A DNA stretch of 35,687 nt from Burkholderiales bacterium (GCA_025981645.1 JAICXH010000018.1:1-35687); one strand, 5' to 3'; shown: positions 1 to 10,437, counted from the stretch's first letter. Notes: generated from the sequence alone by a model not told the origin. Numbers and translations are program-made.

Positions 1-3000
1 AGTACCGGATCCTGCGTCGCGACACCGACCGGGCAGGTGTTGAGGTGGCACTTCCTCATCATGATGCAGCCTTCGACGACGAGCGGCGCCGTCGCGAAGC
101 CGAACTCGTCCGCACCGAGGAGCGCGCCGATCGCGACGTCGCGTCCCGTCTTCATCTGGCCGTCGACCTGCACGGCGATGCGCCCGCGCAGGCGATTCAG
201 CACGAGCGTCTGCTGCGTTTCGGCAAGACCCAGCTCCCACGGCGTGCCCGCGTGCTTGATCGACGATTCGGGCGATGCACCCGTGCCGCCGTCGTGACCG
301 GCGATCGTCACGTGATCGGCCTTCGCCTTCGCGACGCCCGCCGCGACGGTTCCGACTCCGACCTCGGACACGAGCTTCACCGAGATCGACGCCCGGTCAT
401 TCGCGTTCTTGAGATCATGGATCAGTTGCGCGAGGTCCTCGATCGAGTAGATGTCGTGGTGCGGCGGCGGCGAGATCAGGCCGACACCCGGCACCGAATA
501 GCGCAGATGTGCGATGTACTCCGACACCTTGTGTCCCGGGAGCTGGCCGCCTTCGCCGGGCTTCGCGCCCTGCGCCATCTTGATCTGCAGCTGATCGGCC
601 GATGCGAGGTATTCGGCGGTGACGCCGAAGCGTGCCGACGCGACCTGCTTGATTCGCGAGCGCAGGCTGTCACCCTCGGTGAGCACGAGATCGCGCTCGA
701 CCGCAGCTTCCCCGAGCACCGACGACAGCGTCTCACCGCCCTTGAATGGGCTTCCTCCCGCACGCATCTCGGCGCGGTAGCGATTCGCGTCCTCGCCGCC
801 TTCGCCGGTGTTCGACTTGCCGCCAAGGCGATTCATCGCGACGGCGAGCGTCGTATGCGCTTCGGTGGAGATCGACCCGAGGCTCATCGCCCCGCTCGAA
901 AAGCGCTTGACGATCTCGACGGCTGGCTCGACCTCGTCGAGCGGCACCGGCGTGCACGCGGCGGTGCGGAATTCGAACAGGCCGCGCAGCGTCTTGAGCT
1001 TCCTGCCCTGCTCGTTGATCAGCGCCGCATAGTCCTTGTAGGTCGAGTACGAATTGGCGCGCGTCGCATGCTGCAGCTTGGCCACCGAGTCCGGCGTCCA
1101 CATGTGCTCCTCGCCGCGCGTGCGCACCATGTATTCACCGCCGGCGTCGAGCGCATCGGCGAGGACCGGGTCGTCGCCGAACGCCGCCGCGTGCAGGCGC
1201 GCGGCCTCCTCCGCGACCTCGAAGAGCCCGATCCCCTCGATCGCGCTCGCGGTGCCGGTGAAATACTTGTCGACGAAGGCCTTCTGCAGGCCGACCGCCT
1301 CGAAGATCTGCGCGCCGCAGTAGCTCTGGTAGGTCGAGATGCCCATCTTCGACATCACCTTGCGCAGGCCCTTGCAGATCGCCTTGATGTAGCGTTTCTG
1401 CGCCTCGGCGGCGGGAATTTCCGGGCACCGGGTCGCCAGTGCGTCGACGGTCGCGAGCGCGAGGTACGGGTGGATCGCCTCGGCGCCATAGCCCGCGAGG
1501 AGCGCGAAGTGGTGCACCTCACGCGCCGAGCCCGTCTCGACGACGAGGCCCGTCGACGTGCGCAGGCCGCGCTTCACGAGGTGCTCGTGCACCGCCGCCG
1601 TCGCGAGGAGCGCCGGGATCGGCAGCAGCGACTCCGACACGCTGCGGTCGGAGAGGATCAGGATGTTGAAGCCCTGCCTGATCGCGTCCTCGGCGTGGGC
1701 GGCGAGGCTCGCGAGCGCAGCCTCCATGCCGTCGCGTCCCCAGGCCGCCGGGTAGCAGATGTCGAGCTCGAGCGAGCGAAACGCTCCGCCGGAGAAAAGC
1801 TCGATGTGGCGCAGCTTCTCCATGCTCTCCGCGGTGAGGATCGGCTGCTCGACTTCGAGGCGCATCGGAGGCTCGCCGCCGGGCGACGTGCCCGCCCCGG
1901 CAGCGCCTCCGCTCACCGTCTCGGCGTCGTCGTCGCGCGGGTCGAGCGCGAGTAGATTGGGGCGCGGGCCGATGAACGACACCAGCGACATCACGAGCTC
2001 CTCGCGAATCGGATCGATCGGAGGATTGGTGACCTGCGCGAAGAGCTGCTTGAAGTAGTTGTAGAAAACCTTGGGCCGGTCCGAGAGCACCGGCAGCGCG
2101 GCGTCGTTGCCCATCGAGCCGATCGGCTCCTCGCCGCCCGACGCCATCGGCACGAGCAAGAGCCTCTCGTCCTCCTGCGTGTAGCCGAACGCCTGCTGGC
2201 GGTCGAGCAGCGCCGCCTCGGGTGCCGCGAGCGGCGCCGGCTCGGGCATCGCTTCGAGCGACAACCGGCATTTCGCGATCCATTCGCGGTAAGGCTTCGC
2301 CGTCGCCAGCGCGCGCTTCAGCTCGTCGTCGTCGACGATGCGCCCGGCATCGAGGTCGACGAGCAGCATCTTGCCCGGCTGCAGCCTCCATTTCCTGATG
2401 ATCTTCGACTCGGGGATGTCGAGCACGCCGACCTCCGAGGCCATCACGATGTAGTCGTCGTTCGTCACGACGAAGCGCGCGGGACGCAATCCGTTGCGGT
2501 CGAGCGTCGCGCCGATCTGCCGGCCATCGGTGAACGCCATCGCGGCGGGGCCGTCCCACGGCTCCATCAGCGCGGCGTGGTATTCGTAGAACGCGCGCCG
2601 ATCCTCGTCCATCAGCGGGTTGCCCGCCCACGCTTCGGGAATCATCAGCATCATCGCGTGCGCGAGCGGATAGCCTCCCATCAGCAGGAGCTCGAGCGCG
2701 TTGTCGAATGACGCGGAGTCCGACTGGCCGTCGTAGATCAGCGGCCACAGTTTCGGAAGGTCGTCACCCAGCACCTTCGACGCGATCGCGCCTTCGCGCG
2801 CGCGCGTCCAGTTGAAGTTGCCTCGCAGCGTGTTGATCTCGCCGTTGTGACAGACGAAGCGGAACGGGTGCGCGAGATCCCAGGTCGGAAACGTATTGGT
2901 CGAGAAGCGCTGGTGTACGAGCGCAAGTGCCGACACCATCGCCGGATCGGCGAGGTCCAGGTAGTATTCGCCGACCTGGTGCGCGAGCAGCATCCCCTTA

Positions 3001-3632
3001 TAGACGATTGTCCGCGTCGAGAACGACGGCACGTAGAACGCCTTGCCGTGGCGCAGGCTGAGGGCCTGGATCGCGTGGCCCGCTGCCTTGCGGATCACGT
3101 AGAGCTTGCGCTCGAGCGCGTCCTGGTCCATCTCGCGCGAGCCTCGCGCGACGAACACCTGGCGGATCAGCGGCTCGACTTCGCGCGTGCGCTCGGAGAG
3201 TCCGGTGTTGTCCGTCGGCACGTCGCGCCAGCCGAGGAGCACCTGCCCTTCGGCCGCAATCGCGCGCTCGAGCTCCTGCTCGCACGCCATCCGCGATGCG
3301 GGCTCCTGCGGCAGGAATACCATTCCGACGCCGTACTGGCCGGTCGCGGGCAGCGTGATGCCGAGCTTGCCGCAGGCGCGGCGGAAGAACGCATCGGGAA
3401 GCTGGATCAGGATTCCGGCGCCGTCGCCCTGCAGCGGATCGGCCCCGGTCGCGCCACGATGGGTCAGGTTCTTCAGAATCTGCAGGCCCTGCCCGATGAT
3501 CGCGTGCGACTTTCGCCCCTTGATGTGGGCGACGAAGCCGAGCCCGCAGGCATCGTGCTCCTGCGCCGGGGCGTAAAGGCCCTGGGCCTCCGGGGGCCAG
3601 GGGTGACCGGAAGGCATTGGGGTAGTACTCAC
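1..3632 (-). CDS. gltB: Glutamate synthase (NADPH) large subunit, 3' end beyond window
   Basis: Large subunit of glutamate synthase, which makes two glutamates from glutamine and 2-oxoglutarate. The frame is open from 3632 to the left edge (about 1210 residues of roughly 1500-1560) with no internal stop. The N-terminal type 2 amidotransferase domain starts at Cys29 in the EHDACG motif, the nucleophile expected to be exposed by propeptide cleavage; the HRGATGAD and HNGEINT motifs follow. The FMN/2-oxoglutarate domain contains [12 protein letters not shown]. The 3Fe-4S ligands appear as C-x5-C-x4-C (codons near 68-66, 50-48 and 35-33). The rest of the FMN domain and the GXGXG domain lie outside. 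A GTG start at 3632 is preferred because GAGG lies about six bases upstream; ATG at 3617 is the alternative. gltD would be expected to the left. Confidence 0.96.
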   Translation of the reverse strand, partial: MSTTPMPSGHPWPPEAQGLYAPAQEHDACGLGFVAHIKGRKSHAIIGQGLQILKNLTHRGATGADPLQGDGAGILIQLPDAFFRRACGKLGITLPATGQYGVGMVFLPQEPASRMACEQELERAIAAEGQVLLGWRDVPTDNTGLSERTREVEPLIRQVFVARGSREMDQDALERKLYVIRKAAGHAIQALSLRHGKAFYVPSFSTRTIVYKGMLLAHQVGEYYLDLADPAMVSALALVHQRFSTNTFPTWDLAHPFRFVCHNGEINTLRGNFNWTRAREGAIASKVLGDDLPKLWPLIYDGQSDSASFDNALELLLMGGYPLAHAMMLMIPEAWAGNPLMDEDRRAFYEYHAALMEPWDGPAAMAFTDGRQIGATLDRNGLRPARFVVTNDDYIVMASEVGVLDIPESKIIRKWRLQPGKMLLVDLDAGRIVDDDELKRALATAKPYREWIAKCRLSLEAMPEPAPLAAPEAALLDRQQAFGYTQEDERLLLVPMASGGEEPIGSMGNDAALPVLSDRPKVFYNYFKQLFAQVTNPPIDPIREELVMSLVSFIGPRPNLLALDPRDDDAETVSGGAAGAGTSPGGEPPMRLEVEQPILTAESMEKLRHIELFSGGAFRSLELDICYPAAWGRDGMEAALASLAAHAEDAIRQGFNILILSDRSVSESLLPIPALLATAAVHEHLVKRGLRTSTGLVVETGSAREVHHFALLAGYGAEAIHPYLALATVDALATRCPEIPAAEAQKRYIKAICKGLRKVMSKMGISTYQSYCGAQIFEAVGLQKAFVDKYFTGTASAIEGIGLFEVAEEAARLHAAAFGDDPVLADALDAGGEYMVRTRGEEHMWTPDSVAKLQHATRANSYSTYKDYAALINEQGRKLKTLRGLFEFRTAACTPVPLDEVEPAVEIVKRFSSGAMSLGSISTEAHTTLAVAMNRLGGKSNTGEGGEDANRYRAEMRAGGSPFKGGETLSSVLGEAAVERDLVLTEGDSLRSRIKQVASARFGVTAEYLASADQLQIKMAQGAKPGEGGQLPGHKVSEYIAHLRYSVPGVGLISPPPHHDIYSIEDLAQLIHDLKNANDRASISVKLVSEVGVGTVAAGVAKAKADHVTIAGHDGGTGASPESSIKHAGTPWELGLAETQQTLVLNRLRGRIAVQVDGQMKTGRDVAIGALLGADEFGFATAPLVVEGCIMMRKCHLNTCPVGVATQDPV

Positions 3633-3932
3633 GTCGACCTCGGCACTCGCGAAAGCAGATGGATCATCGCCGTATCCGACGCACGCAGAGCGTCGCCGGA
3701 GCACGGCCGAAACCTTTTGATCCTACGCGCGATGCTGCGATGCGGCAAGCAGCGCACGCGGCATCCGCGATGCAACAACGCGCCGTCAGGCAGGCTTTTT
3801 CCGCCGGAAAGACTTGCACCGGCCACCATGTTAGGTTTTAATCTGAACAAAGTCCGCTAGATCCTTGTTGCTACGTTTAATTCAGCTGCTGCCCTATCGC
3901 ATCTTTAGGACAACATCATCAGGAAACCCGCC
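3633..3932. promoter_or_regulatory. Divergent intergenic region between gltB and a lipoprotein gene
   Basis: This 300-base stretch separates the divergent starts of gltB and the lipoprotein gene. It must hold both promoters. The part from about 3830 to 3930 is clearly AT-richer than the flanking genes. A TTGTTG at 3865-3870 is a possible -35 box for the rightward gene, but no good -10 lies at the usual spacing. A small inverted pair (TTTTCCG / CGGAAA) occurs near 3790-3803. Short open frames here have no recognisable protein character. Confidence 0.4.
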
Positions 3933-5249
3933 ATGCACGCACACCGACCGACTGGCTGGCTGCGCCCGTTCCTCACCCTCGCCGCGCTGGCCGGCGTGCT
4001 CTCCCTCGCAGCCTGCGGCGGCGGGGGCGGCTCGCCGAACAATCCGTTCCAGCCGGGAGGCGGCGCGCTCACCGTCACACCGGCGGCGGCCAACGGCTAT
4101 TCCGGGGTGCCATTCACGCTCGCAATCTCCGGCGGAACGCCTCCCTACACAGCCACGTCGGCCGATCCGGCGCTTCTGTCGGTGCCAACGAACGCCTCGG
4201 GAACCTCGCTCGTCGTGCTCCCTGGTACCGTCGCCGCCGCGACTTCAGTCCAGTACACGGTGACCGACGCGCTCGGGAGGCAACTCACGAGCACGTTCGT
4301 CATCAATCCGATGCTGTTCCTTCCTGCAACGATCACGATCACCGGCAACACGAATTGCGCGGCGTCGGGCGCGACGCTGTGCTCGGGCCAGGACGGCACC
4401 GCCTCGGTCACGGTGAGCGGTCCCGGCGGCGGCCCGCTCGCCAACCGCGCCGTGCGCTTTGACGTCGTGCAGGGCAACTTCACGATCTCTCCGCCGGGTG
4501 GATCGCCGGTGACGTCGCTCGTCGTGAATACCGATCAGAACGGCACGGCGACAGTTCGCCTGCTCGTCGACGTGTCGGCACCGACGCAGATCGCCACGAT
4601 CCGCGCAACCGACGTGACGAGCGGCAGCAGCGTCGTCGGCCAGTTCACGATCGCCCAATACACCAATGGCGCATCGGTGCTCACTGTCTTGCCGACCGGA
4701 ACGACGACGTTCACCGGGCCCGACACCGCAACCTGCAATGCAGGTGGCCAGGCGTCGTTCTTCATCTTCGGCGGCACGCCGCCGTACACCGTGCAGACGA
4801 ACTTCCCGCAGGCGATCACGATTCGCGGCGCGCCGGTGCAGGCGAGCGGCGGCGCGTTCACGATCACGACGACCGGCGTCTGCGTGACCAACCTGACTTT
4901 CATCATCACCGATGCGACCGGCCGGGTCGCGACGAGCCCGACCGTCACCAACGTGGTGGGAACCGCCGCTGCGCCACCGCCCGCGCTGGTGGTCACTCCG
5001 GCGTCACTCAGCGTTACGTGCAGCCCGGGGTCGTCGTTCACGTTCCTCGCGTCGGGTGGCACGGGTGCCTTCACCAACGCGGTCAACCCAGAATCGGGCG
5101 CAACCGGCACGGCGACCGTATCGCCTTCAGGCGCGAACGTCACGGTTTCGTTCAATAATCCGCCGAACGCGGTCAACGCTAGCGGAACGTTCGACGTCAA
5201 CGTCTCCTCCGGAAGCCAGGTCGTTCTCGCCAAGCTGAAGTGCAACTGA
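3933..5249 (+). CDS. Secreted lipoprotein with Ig-like (Big-type) repeats
   Basis: A 438-residue protein of unknown function. The N-terminus is a lipoprotein signal peptide with the lipobox LAAC (Cys28), followed by a Gly-rich linker (GGGGGS), so it should be lipid-anchored in the envelope. The rest is rich in Thr, Val, Ser and Gly and looks like stacked beta-sandwich domains. Three segments share an SGGTPPYT-like motif, near residues 70, 287 and 374. Between the first two is a segment resembling a bacterial Ig-like invasin (Big_1) domain, with PLANRAVRFDV and TDQNGTATVRL. Cysteine pairs in the later domains may form disulfides. AGGA lies about eight bases upstream of the ATG. It is a single-gene unit between gltB and aroB and ends in a strong terminator. 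A structural or adhesive surface role is inferred only from the fold. Confidence 0.85.
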   Translation: MHAHRPTGWLRPFLTLAALAGVLSLAACGGGGGSPNNPFQPGGGALTVTPAAANGYSGVPFTLAISGGTPPYTATSADPALLSVPTNASGTSLVVLPGTVAAATSVQYTVTDALGRQLTSTFVINPMLFLPATITITGNTNCAASGATLCSGQDGTASVTVSGPGGGPLANRAVRFDVVQGNFTISPPGGSPVTSLVVNTDQNGTATVRLLVDVSAPTQIATIRATDVTSGSSVVGQFTIAQYTNGASVLTVLPTGTTTFTGPDTATCNAGGQASFFIFGGTPPYTVQTNFPQAITIRGAPVQASGGAFTITTTGVCVTNLTFIITDATGRVATSPTVTNVVGTAAAPPPALVVTPASLSVTCSPGSSFTFLASGGTGAFTNAVNPESGATGTATVSPSGANVTVSFNNPPNAVNASGTFDVNVSSGSQVVLAKLKCN

Positions 5250-5258
5250 CGGCGCAGA

Positions 5259-5276
5259 ACCGGACCTAGGTCCGGT
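5259..5276. repeat. Perfect 18-base palindrome after the lipoprotein gene
   Basis: ACCGGACCTAGGTCCGGT is fully self-complementary and begins nine bases after the lipoprotein stop codon. It could form a hairpin in RNA only with a reduced stem, or act as a protein-binding site. It lies just ahead of the terminator at 5291. Confidence 0.6.
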
Positions 5277-5290
5277 CGGCGGCAATCACG

Positions 5291-5318
5291 AGCGGCGCCT
5301 GCGGGCGCCGCTTTCGTT
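5291..5318 (+). terminator. Rho-independent terminator of the lipoprotein gene
   Basis: A nine-base-pair GC-rich stem (AGCGGCGCC, loop TGCG, GGCGCCGCT) at 5291-5312 is followed by a T-rich tail TTCGTTTC. It sits between the lipoprotein stop and the stop of the convergent aroB. The opposite strand lacks a T tract, so it most likely serves the rightward gene. Confidence 0.75.
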
Positions 5319-5341
5319 TCGGCTGACGCCGAGGGCCAGCG

Positions 5342-6430
5342 TCAGCGCACGATCGACGCTTCGGCGATCGCCTGCATGACGTCCGCTTCGGCGACGTCGC
5401 TGCGGACGAGCGCATGGCCGAGCGCGTCGATCAGCACGAACCGCAGCGCGCCGCCTTCGACCTTCTTGTCGCGACGCATCGCTTCGAGCCACCGCTCGGT
5501 GGGAATCGCCGGCGGCGCGACCGGCAGGCCCGCCGCGCGAACTAGCGCTTCGAGGCGCGCGACGTCGTTCGCTCGGAGACCGCAACTTCGCGCGGAGAGC
5601 CGCGCCGCGCACACCATTCCCGCGGCGACCGCTTCGCCGTGAAGCCAGTTCCCATACCCCGCCACGGCCTCGATCGCGTGGCCGAACGTGTGCCCGAAAT
5701 TGAGGATCGCGCGCTCGCCTGCTTCGCGCTCGTCGGCGGCGACCACGGCAGCTTTGATCGCACAGCTTCGCTCGATCGCGTGGACGAGTGCTTCGCCGTC
5801 GCGGGCGACGAGCGCGCCGATCGCGCCTTCGAGCCACGCGAAGAACGCGCCATCGCGGATGGCGCCGTACTTGATCACCTCGGCGAGACCGGCGCGAAGC
5901 TCGCGTTCGGGGAGCGTCGCGAGGCAATCGACGTCGATCAGCACGGCGCGCGGCTGCCAGAACGCGCCGATCATGTTCTTGCCGAGCGGATGGTTGATGC
6001 CGGTCTTGCCGCCGACCGAGGAATCGACCTGCGCAAGCAGCGTCGTCGGAACCTGCACGAACGCAATCCCGCGCTGGTAGATTGCGGCCGCAAAGCCTGC
6101 GAGGTCGCCGACGACGCCGCCCCCGAGCGCGATCAGGAGCGTTCCGCGCTCGGTGCCGAGTTCGAGCAGGCGCGTCAGCAAGTCGTTGAGCGTCGCGGCA
6201 TCCTTGTGCGTCTCGCCGTCCGGAACGAGCACGGTGTCGATGCGAATCCCGGCGGCGTCGAAGCTCTTTCGCAGCGTCGCGAGGTGCAGGCGCGCCACGA
6301 TGGGGTTCGACACGATGACGGCGCGCGCGCCACGGGCGAGCGGAAGTCGCGCTGCCGCTTCGCGCAGAAAGCCGCTGCCGATGTGGATCGGGTAGCTTCG
6401 CTCGCCGAGACCGACGTCGACGGTGATCAC
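5342..6430 (-). CDS. aroB: 3-dehydroquinate synthase
   Basis: Second enzyme of the shikimate pathway; converts DAHP to 3-dehydroquinate with NAD and a divalent metal. The 362-residue length is normal. NAD-binding GGGVVGD is at 103-109, the long [15 protein letters not shown] motif is at 128-142, and KYG is at 187-189. The three expected zinc ligands are present at E184, H247 (NFGHTFGH) and H264 (NWLHGEAV), in the same numbering as the E. coli enzyme. The start is GTG at 6430, overlapping the aroK stop as GTGA. It is the last gene of the pilMNOPQ-aroK-aroB unit. Confidence 0.98.
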   Translation of the reverse strand: MITVDVGLGERSYPIHIGSGFLREAAARLPLARGARAVIVSNPIVARLHLATLRKSFDAAGIRIDTVLVPDGETHKDAATLNDLLTRLLELGTERGTLLIALGGGVVGDLAGFAAAIYQRGIAFVQVPTTLLAQVDSSVGGKTGINHPLGKNMIGAFWQPRAVLIDVDCLATLPERELRAGLAEVIKYGAIRDGAFFAWLEGAIGALVARDGEALVHAIERSCAIKAAVVAADEREAGERAILNFGHTFGHAIEAVAGYGNWLHGEAVAAGMVCAARLSARSCGLRANDVARLEALVRAAGLPVAPPAIPTERWLEAMRRDKKVEGGALRFVLIDALGHALVRSDVAEADVMQAIAEASIVR

Positions 6431-6978
6431 GTCGCCCCCGCAGCGTCCGACGCCGCGATCACCGGATCCGGGGTCTCGTTGAGCCAGTACGCGAAGCGGA
6501 TCGCTGCGTCGCGCTCGGATTCGACGACGTGGTGGGCCACCTCGCGGTAGAGCGGATCGCGCGCCGCGTAGAGTTCGGCGAGGCGCGTGCGCGGATCAGC
6601 GGTCTGCAACAGCGGCCGGTGACGGCTGCCGCGCAGCCGCTGCCAGAGAATCTCGGGTGGGGCGTGCAGGTAGAGTACCGTGCCGCGGTCGCGCAAGTGC
6701 TGCCGTGACGCCTCGCGCAGCACGACGCCACCCCCGGTGGCGAGCACGATATCGGAGAGCGCGGTGAGCTCGGCGCAGAGGACCTCCTCGCGATCGCGGA
6801 AGCCGGACTCGCCCTCGACCTCGAACACCGTCGCGATGGCGACGCCGGTCCTGGTCTCGAGCTCGTGATCGGCGTCGACGAAGCGCTTGCCGAGGCGCCT
6901 CGCGAGCGTGCGGCCGAGGGTCGACTTGCCCGCCCCCATCAGCCCGACGAGAAAGAGATTGCCGCGATGCAGCGTCAT
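6427..6978 (-). CDS. aroK: Shikimate kinase
   Basis: Phosphorylates shikimate at the 3-OH with ATP. The 183-residue protein has the P-loop GLMGAGKST (12-20), the DAD shikimate-binding segment (35-37), a conserved GESGFRDRE (55-63), the GGG motif (81-83) and a lid segment around SRHRPLL. It starts 23 bases after the pilQ stop and is coupled to aroB by a four-base overlap. pilQ followed by aroK-aroB is a conserved order in beta- and gammaproteobacteria. Confidence 0.98.
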   Translation of the reverse strand: MTLHRGNLFLVGLMGAGKSTLGRTLARRLGKRFVDADHELETRTGVAIATVFEVEGESGFRDREEVLCAELTALSDIVLATGGGVVLREASRQHLRDRGTVLYLHAPPEILWQRLRGSRHRPLLQTADPRTRLAELYAARDPLYREVAHHVVESERDAAIRFAYWLNETPDPVIAASDAAGAT

Positions 6979-7001
6979 CGCGGCATTCTAGCTGGCGTTC
7001 G

Positions 7002-9245
7002 CTACCGGACGGCGGTCACCGAGTCCTTGACGATCCGCGGTGTGAGGAAGATCAGCAGTTCGGTCTTCTCGGCCGACTTCAGTGTCGACTTGAACAGGTT
7101 GCCCGCGACCGGAATGTCGCCGAGGAACGGGACCTTGCTCACCGTGTTGGTGACCGTCTCTTCGTAGATGCCGCCAATGACCGCGGTGTCGCCGTTGTTG
7201 ACGGCGATCGTCGTCGTGATCCGCTTGGTATCGATAGCCGGAGCGAATCCGCCGCCCGCCTGCGGAACGTTCTGCCCGACGCTGTCCTTGTGGATCTCGA
7301 CGTACATGATCACGCGATTGTCAGGCGTGATCTGCGGCGTCACGTCGAGCGACAGCACGGCGTCCTTGAACGACGTCTGCGCGGTCTGCGTCGAGCCTCC
7401 GCCGCCGGTCGTGTAGGGAATCTGCGTGCCCTGCGAAATCGACGCCTTCTGGTTGTCGGAGGTGACGATGCGCGGACTCGACACGACCTTGCCGCGGTTG
7501 TCGGCCTCGAGGGCCTGCAACTCGAGGTTGAGCAGATTGCCGCTCCCCAGGTTGATCAGCGTGAGCGCCAGCGACGCCGGAGTTCCGCTCGCGACGATCG
7601 CGGGAAGGTTGACGTTGAGGTTGCCGGGATCCGAGAACGCAGGAGGGTTCTGTCCCGAAGCGATCTGGAATGGCGTCGGGCTCACGCCGGTCGATGTACC
7701 GCCGGAGGTGTTTGCGATCGGCGAGAGGCTCCCTGCGCTGCCGAACGCGTAACGGCCCCCGAACAGCGTCGCGCCCGTCTGCTGTCCGAGGCGCACGCCG
7801 AGCGACCGGCTGAAGGTGTCGTCGGCGATGACAATGCGCGCTTCGATCTGCACCTGCCGCACCGCCGTGTCGACCTTGTGGATGATGCTGCGCACCTCCT
7901 CGAGCCGGCTCGCGATGTCGGTGACGAAGAGAATGTTGGTCCGCGGATCGACGAATGCGGTGCCGCGCTTGGACAGGAACCTGCCGCCGCCTTCAGCGCC
8001 GGCTGCGCCCGGCCGCGTCGAATTGATGATGTTGAGGATGTCCGAGGCGCGTGCATAGTTGAGCTGGAACGTCTCGGTCTGCAGCGGCTCGAGGTCGTTG
8101 ATCTGCGATTGCGACTCGAGCTGCTGCTTCTCCTTCAGCGCCAGTTCCTCGCGCGGCGCGATCAGAACGATGTTGCCGTTCTTGCGCATGTCGAGGCCCT
8201 TGGTCTGCATGATGATGTCGAGCGCCTGATCCCAGGGGACATCCTTCAGCCGCAGCGTCAGGTTGCCGGTGACGGTGTCGCTCGTGACGATGTTGAGGCC
8301 GGTAAAGTCGGCGATCACCTGCAGCACCGAGCGCACGTCGATGTTCTGGAAGTTGAGCGACAGCTTCTCGCCCTTGTAGCGGCCGCGGCCGCCCTGCACC
8401 AGCTTGTTCGGGTCCTCCTGCACCGGCTTCACCTCGACGATGAAGCGGTTGTCGGCCTGGTACGCCGAGTATTCCCAGATGCCGCGCGGCTCGATCACCA
8501 TCCGTGCATCGCCGTTCTGCGGGAAGGTGTCGACGGTGACCACCGGCGTGTTGAAGTCGCCGACATCCATCCGGCGCTCGAGGTTCTTCGGCACCGCCGT
8601 CTTCTGGAAATCGACGATGAGCTGGCGGCCCTGCTGGCGGATGTCGATGCCGGTCGCGTTGTCGGCGAGGTCGACAATGACGCGGCCTTCGCCGCTGGCG
8701 CCACGGCGGAAATCGACGTCGCGAAGCGCATGCGGCTCGGAAGTCGGCGCCGCCTCGGCGAAGCGCTGCACTTTTGCGGGAGCGGCCCCGGCAGCCGCGA
8801 CGGCTGCGGCGTTGTCGGACAGCGTGACGACGACGGCGTTACCTTCCACCTTCGTCTCGTAGGTCTGCGGCTTGTTGAGGTTGAACACCACGCGCGTACG
8901 CCCGCCGGCCTCGACGAATTGCAGGCTCCGGAGCGCCGGGTCGTCGACGGCACGCTGATTCGACGGCAGCGAGCTCGTCGTACCCATGAAGTCGAGTGCG
9001 ATCCGCGGCGGGCTCACGACGGCGAAGCCGGCCGGAGGATTGGCCGGAGCCGCCTTCAGCGTGAAGCGGACGATCGTATTGCCCGATGCGCCGCGCGTCA
9101 CCGACACCTGCTCGATGCTGTTCGCGGTCTGACCGAGCGCGACGCCGGCAGCGGCCAGCGCGAGAACCCCGGCGAGACGGGCGATCCACGTGTGCAAGGC
9201 GCGGACGCTCCTCTCCGCCCTGCAACCGGCGCGATTGGCGTTCAT
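7002..9245 (-). CDS. pilQ: Type IV pilus secretin PilQ
   Basis: Outer-membrane secretin through which the type IV pilus leaves the cell. The 747-residue protein starts with a signal peptide (cleavage near residue 38). It has two beta-rich AMIN-type domains in the first 270 residues that may bind peptidoglycan, an STN/N0 domain (about 290-350, with NFQNIDVRSVLQ), an N1 domain with RASDILNIINSTR, and the C-terminal secretin domain ending in LLIFLTPRIV. Its ATG overlaps the pilP stop by four bases (ATGA), with AGGAG eight bases upstream. A Gly/Ser/Thr-rich stretch around residues 495-550 is less conserved in type and probably forms a surface loop or the gate region. Confidence 0.97.
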   Translation of the reverse strand: MNANRAGCRAERSVRALHTWIARLAGVLALAAAGVALGQTANSIEQVSVTRGASGNTIVRFTLKAAPANPPAGFAVVSPPRIALDFMGTTSSLPSNQRAVDDPALRSLQFVEAGGRTRVVFNLNKPQTYETKVEGNAVVVTLSDNAAAVAAAGAAPAKVQRFAEAAPTSEPHALRDVDFRRGASGEGRVIVDLADNATGIDIRQQGRQLIVDFQKTAVPKNLERRMDVGDFNTPVVTVDTFPQNGDARMVIEPRGIWEYSAYQADNRFIVEVKPVQEDPNKLVQGGRGRYKGEKLSLNFQNIDVRSVLQVIADFTGLNIVTSDTVTGNLTLRLKDVPWDQALDIIMQTKGLDMRKNGNIVLIAPREELALKEKQQLESQSQINDLEPLQTETFQLNYARASDILNIINSTRPGAAGAEGGGRFLSKRGTAFVDPRTNILFVTDIASRLEEVRSIIHKVDTAVRQVQIEARIVIADDTFSRSLGVRLGQQTGATLFGGRYAFGSAGSLSPIANTSGGTSTGVSPTPFQIASGQNPPAFSDPGNLNVNLPAIVASGTPASLALTLINLGSGNLLNLELQALEADNRGKVVSSPRIVTSDNQKASISQGTQIPYTTGGGGSTQTAQTSFKDAVLSLDVTPQITPDNRVIMYVEIHKDSVGQNVPQAGGGFAPAIDTKRITTTIAVNNGDTAVIGGIYEETVTNTVSKVPFLGDIPVAGNLFKSTLKSAEKTELLIFLTPRIVKDSVTAVR

Positions 9246-9811
9246 TTCTTCTCCTGTGTCTTCTGGTCAGCCTGCAGCAGGTTCAGCGTGCTCGAGCGCT
9301 CGGACCAGTCTCCCGAGCCGTCCTGCACGAGCTCCTTCAGCTTGATCCCGGAATCGGTGATGTCGACGATCACGCCGTAGTCCTGTCCCATGTGGTTGCC
9401 GTCGTGCACCTGGTAAATATCGCGCTCCGGCGTCTTGATCAGTGCGTAGCGCGTCTTGCCGCGCTCGATCGTCCCCACCATCGACAGCGACTCGAGCGGG
9501 TAGGCCTCGAGCGGCTCCTTGCGCCGCGTGAGGTCGGGAGCGAGCTTGCTGTCGGTCTTTGCCGGTTCGACCTTGCGCGGCTTGAACGGGTCGGGGAGGT
9601 CGAAATCGTTGTAGGTGAACGGCTCGTAGGGCTTGATCTGCGGGATCGGATCGAGGTGGCCGCGCACGCCCTTGCCCTGGGCATTCATCCAGTTGACGAG
9701 GTCCTGCCGGCTCTCGCCGCCGCAACCGGCGACGAGCGCGCACGCGGCGGCGGCAGCGACAAGGATGCGGCTCACGTGCACGATGCGGCTCGGTCGCTGG
9801 GTGGGACTCAT
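9242..9811 (-). CDS. pilP: Type IV pilus assembly lipoprotein PilP
   Basis: Inner-membrane lipoprotein that links the PilMNO platform to the PilQ secretin. The 189-residue protein has a signal peptide with lipobox LVAGC (Cys30), then a flexible region with PFKPR. The C-terminal beta-domain (about 95-180) includes LESLSMVGTI and YGVIVDITDSGIKLKELV, typical of the PilP HR-like domain. The start at 9811 is chosen because the signal peptide begins here and the ATG shares one base with the pilO stop (TGATG). The frame stays open upstream, but that part is a shadow of pilO. Confidence 0.96.
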   Translation of the reverse strand: MSPTQRPSRIVHVSRILVAAAAACALVAGCGGESRQDLVNWMNAQGKGVRGHLDPIPQIKPYEPFTYNDFDLPDPFKPRKVEPAKTDSKLAPDLTRRKEPLEAYPLESLSMVGTIERGKTRYALIKTPERDIYQVHDGNHMGQDYGVIVDITDSGIKLKELVQDGSGDWSERSSTLNLLQADQKTQEKK

Positions 9812-10437
9812 CAGCGTCTCTTCTTCGCTTCGCGGGCAAGCGCGCGCTGTTTCGCGATCTCGTCCTCGTCGAGATAGCGGAACGTCTTGGCGACCGCATC
9901 CATGGTGAGCGTGCCCTTCTCGTTGGCGATCGAGAGGTCGTTCAGCGTGACGATCCGCGGCAGCGCCGCAACGTCGCTCGCAAACGCGCCGATGTCGTGG
10001 TAGTTGCCGGTGATCTTGATGGCGATCGGCAGCTCGGCGTAGAAGTCGGCCATCTTCTCCTGCGGGGCCGGCCGGAAGAGATCGAACTGGAGGCCGCGGC
10101 CGAGGCCGGCCTGGTTGATGTCGGTCAGGAGCGCATCGATCTCCGACCGGTTCGGGAGCTGTTTGACGAGCGCGCCGAATGCCTGGTTGACCTCGGCGAG
10201 CTGCTGCACGTAGAGGTCGTAGTTGATCGCCTTCGCCTTCTTCTCGACGAACTGCGCCTTGAGGCGCACCTCGTCCTGCTGCGCCGACGTCAGCCGATCC
10301 CACTGGTCCTTCCAGTCGAACCAGCCGGCGAGGGCGAGAATCGCGATGAGGATCGCGAGCAGTACGACAATGCGCGGACCAAGCGGCCACTTGCCGACCT
10401 CGCGCAGATTGAGCCGGCGGAAATCGTCGAGCGTCAT
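9811..10437 (-). CDS. pilO: Type IV pilus inner membrane protein PilO
   Basis: Partner of PilN in the inner-membrane alignment complex. The 208-residue protein has a short cytoplasmic N-terminus (MTLDDFRRLNLREVG), one membrane helix at about 22-39, a coiled-coil segment (about 45-95), and a periplasmic ferredoxin-like domain with the conserved ELPIAIKITGNYHDIGAF. The ATG at 10437 overlaps the pilN stop as ATGA. A longer frame upstream exists but would overlap pilN by 166 bases and has no PilO character. Confidence 0.97.
   Translation of the reverse strand: MTLDDFRRLNLREVGKWPLGPRIVVLLAILIAILALAGWFDWKDQWDRLTSAQQDEVRLKAQFVEKKAKAINYDLYVQQLAEVNQAFGALVKQLPNRSEIDALLTDINQAGLGRGLQFDLFRPAPQEKMADFYAELPIAIKITGNYHDIGAFASDVAALPRIVTLNDLSIANEKGTLTMDAVAKTFRYLDEDEIAKQRALAREAKKRR

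Noticed and set aside
45-1955. Long rightward open frame of 636 codons
   Set aside because: It is antisense to gltB, whose frame carries clear family motifs throughout. The Arg/Ala/Asp-rich product is typical of a GC-rich shadow frame.
1519-2748. Leftward 409-codon frame inside gltB suggesting a frameshift
   Set aside because: The gltB frame stays in the same phase from 3632 to position 2 and its motifs at both ends agree, so there is no net shift. The other frame is a shadow.
3629-3850. Leftward 73-codon frame upstream of gltB
   Set aside because: It overlaps the gltB start in another frame, has no domain, and covers the likely promoter region.
7290-9380. Long rightward open frame of 696 codons
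   Set aside because: Antisense to pilQ and pilP. Its His/Arg/Asp/Val-rich composition shows no domain.
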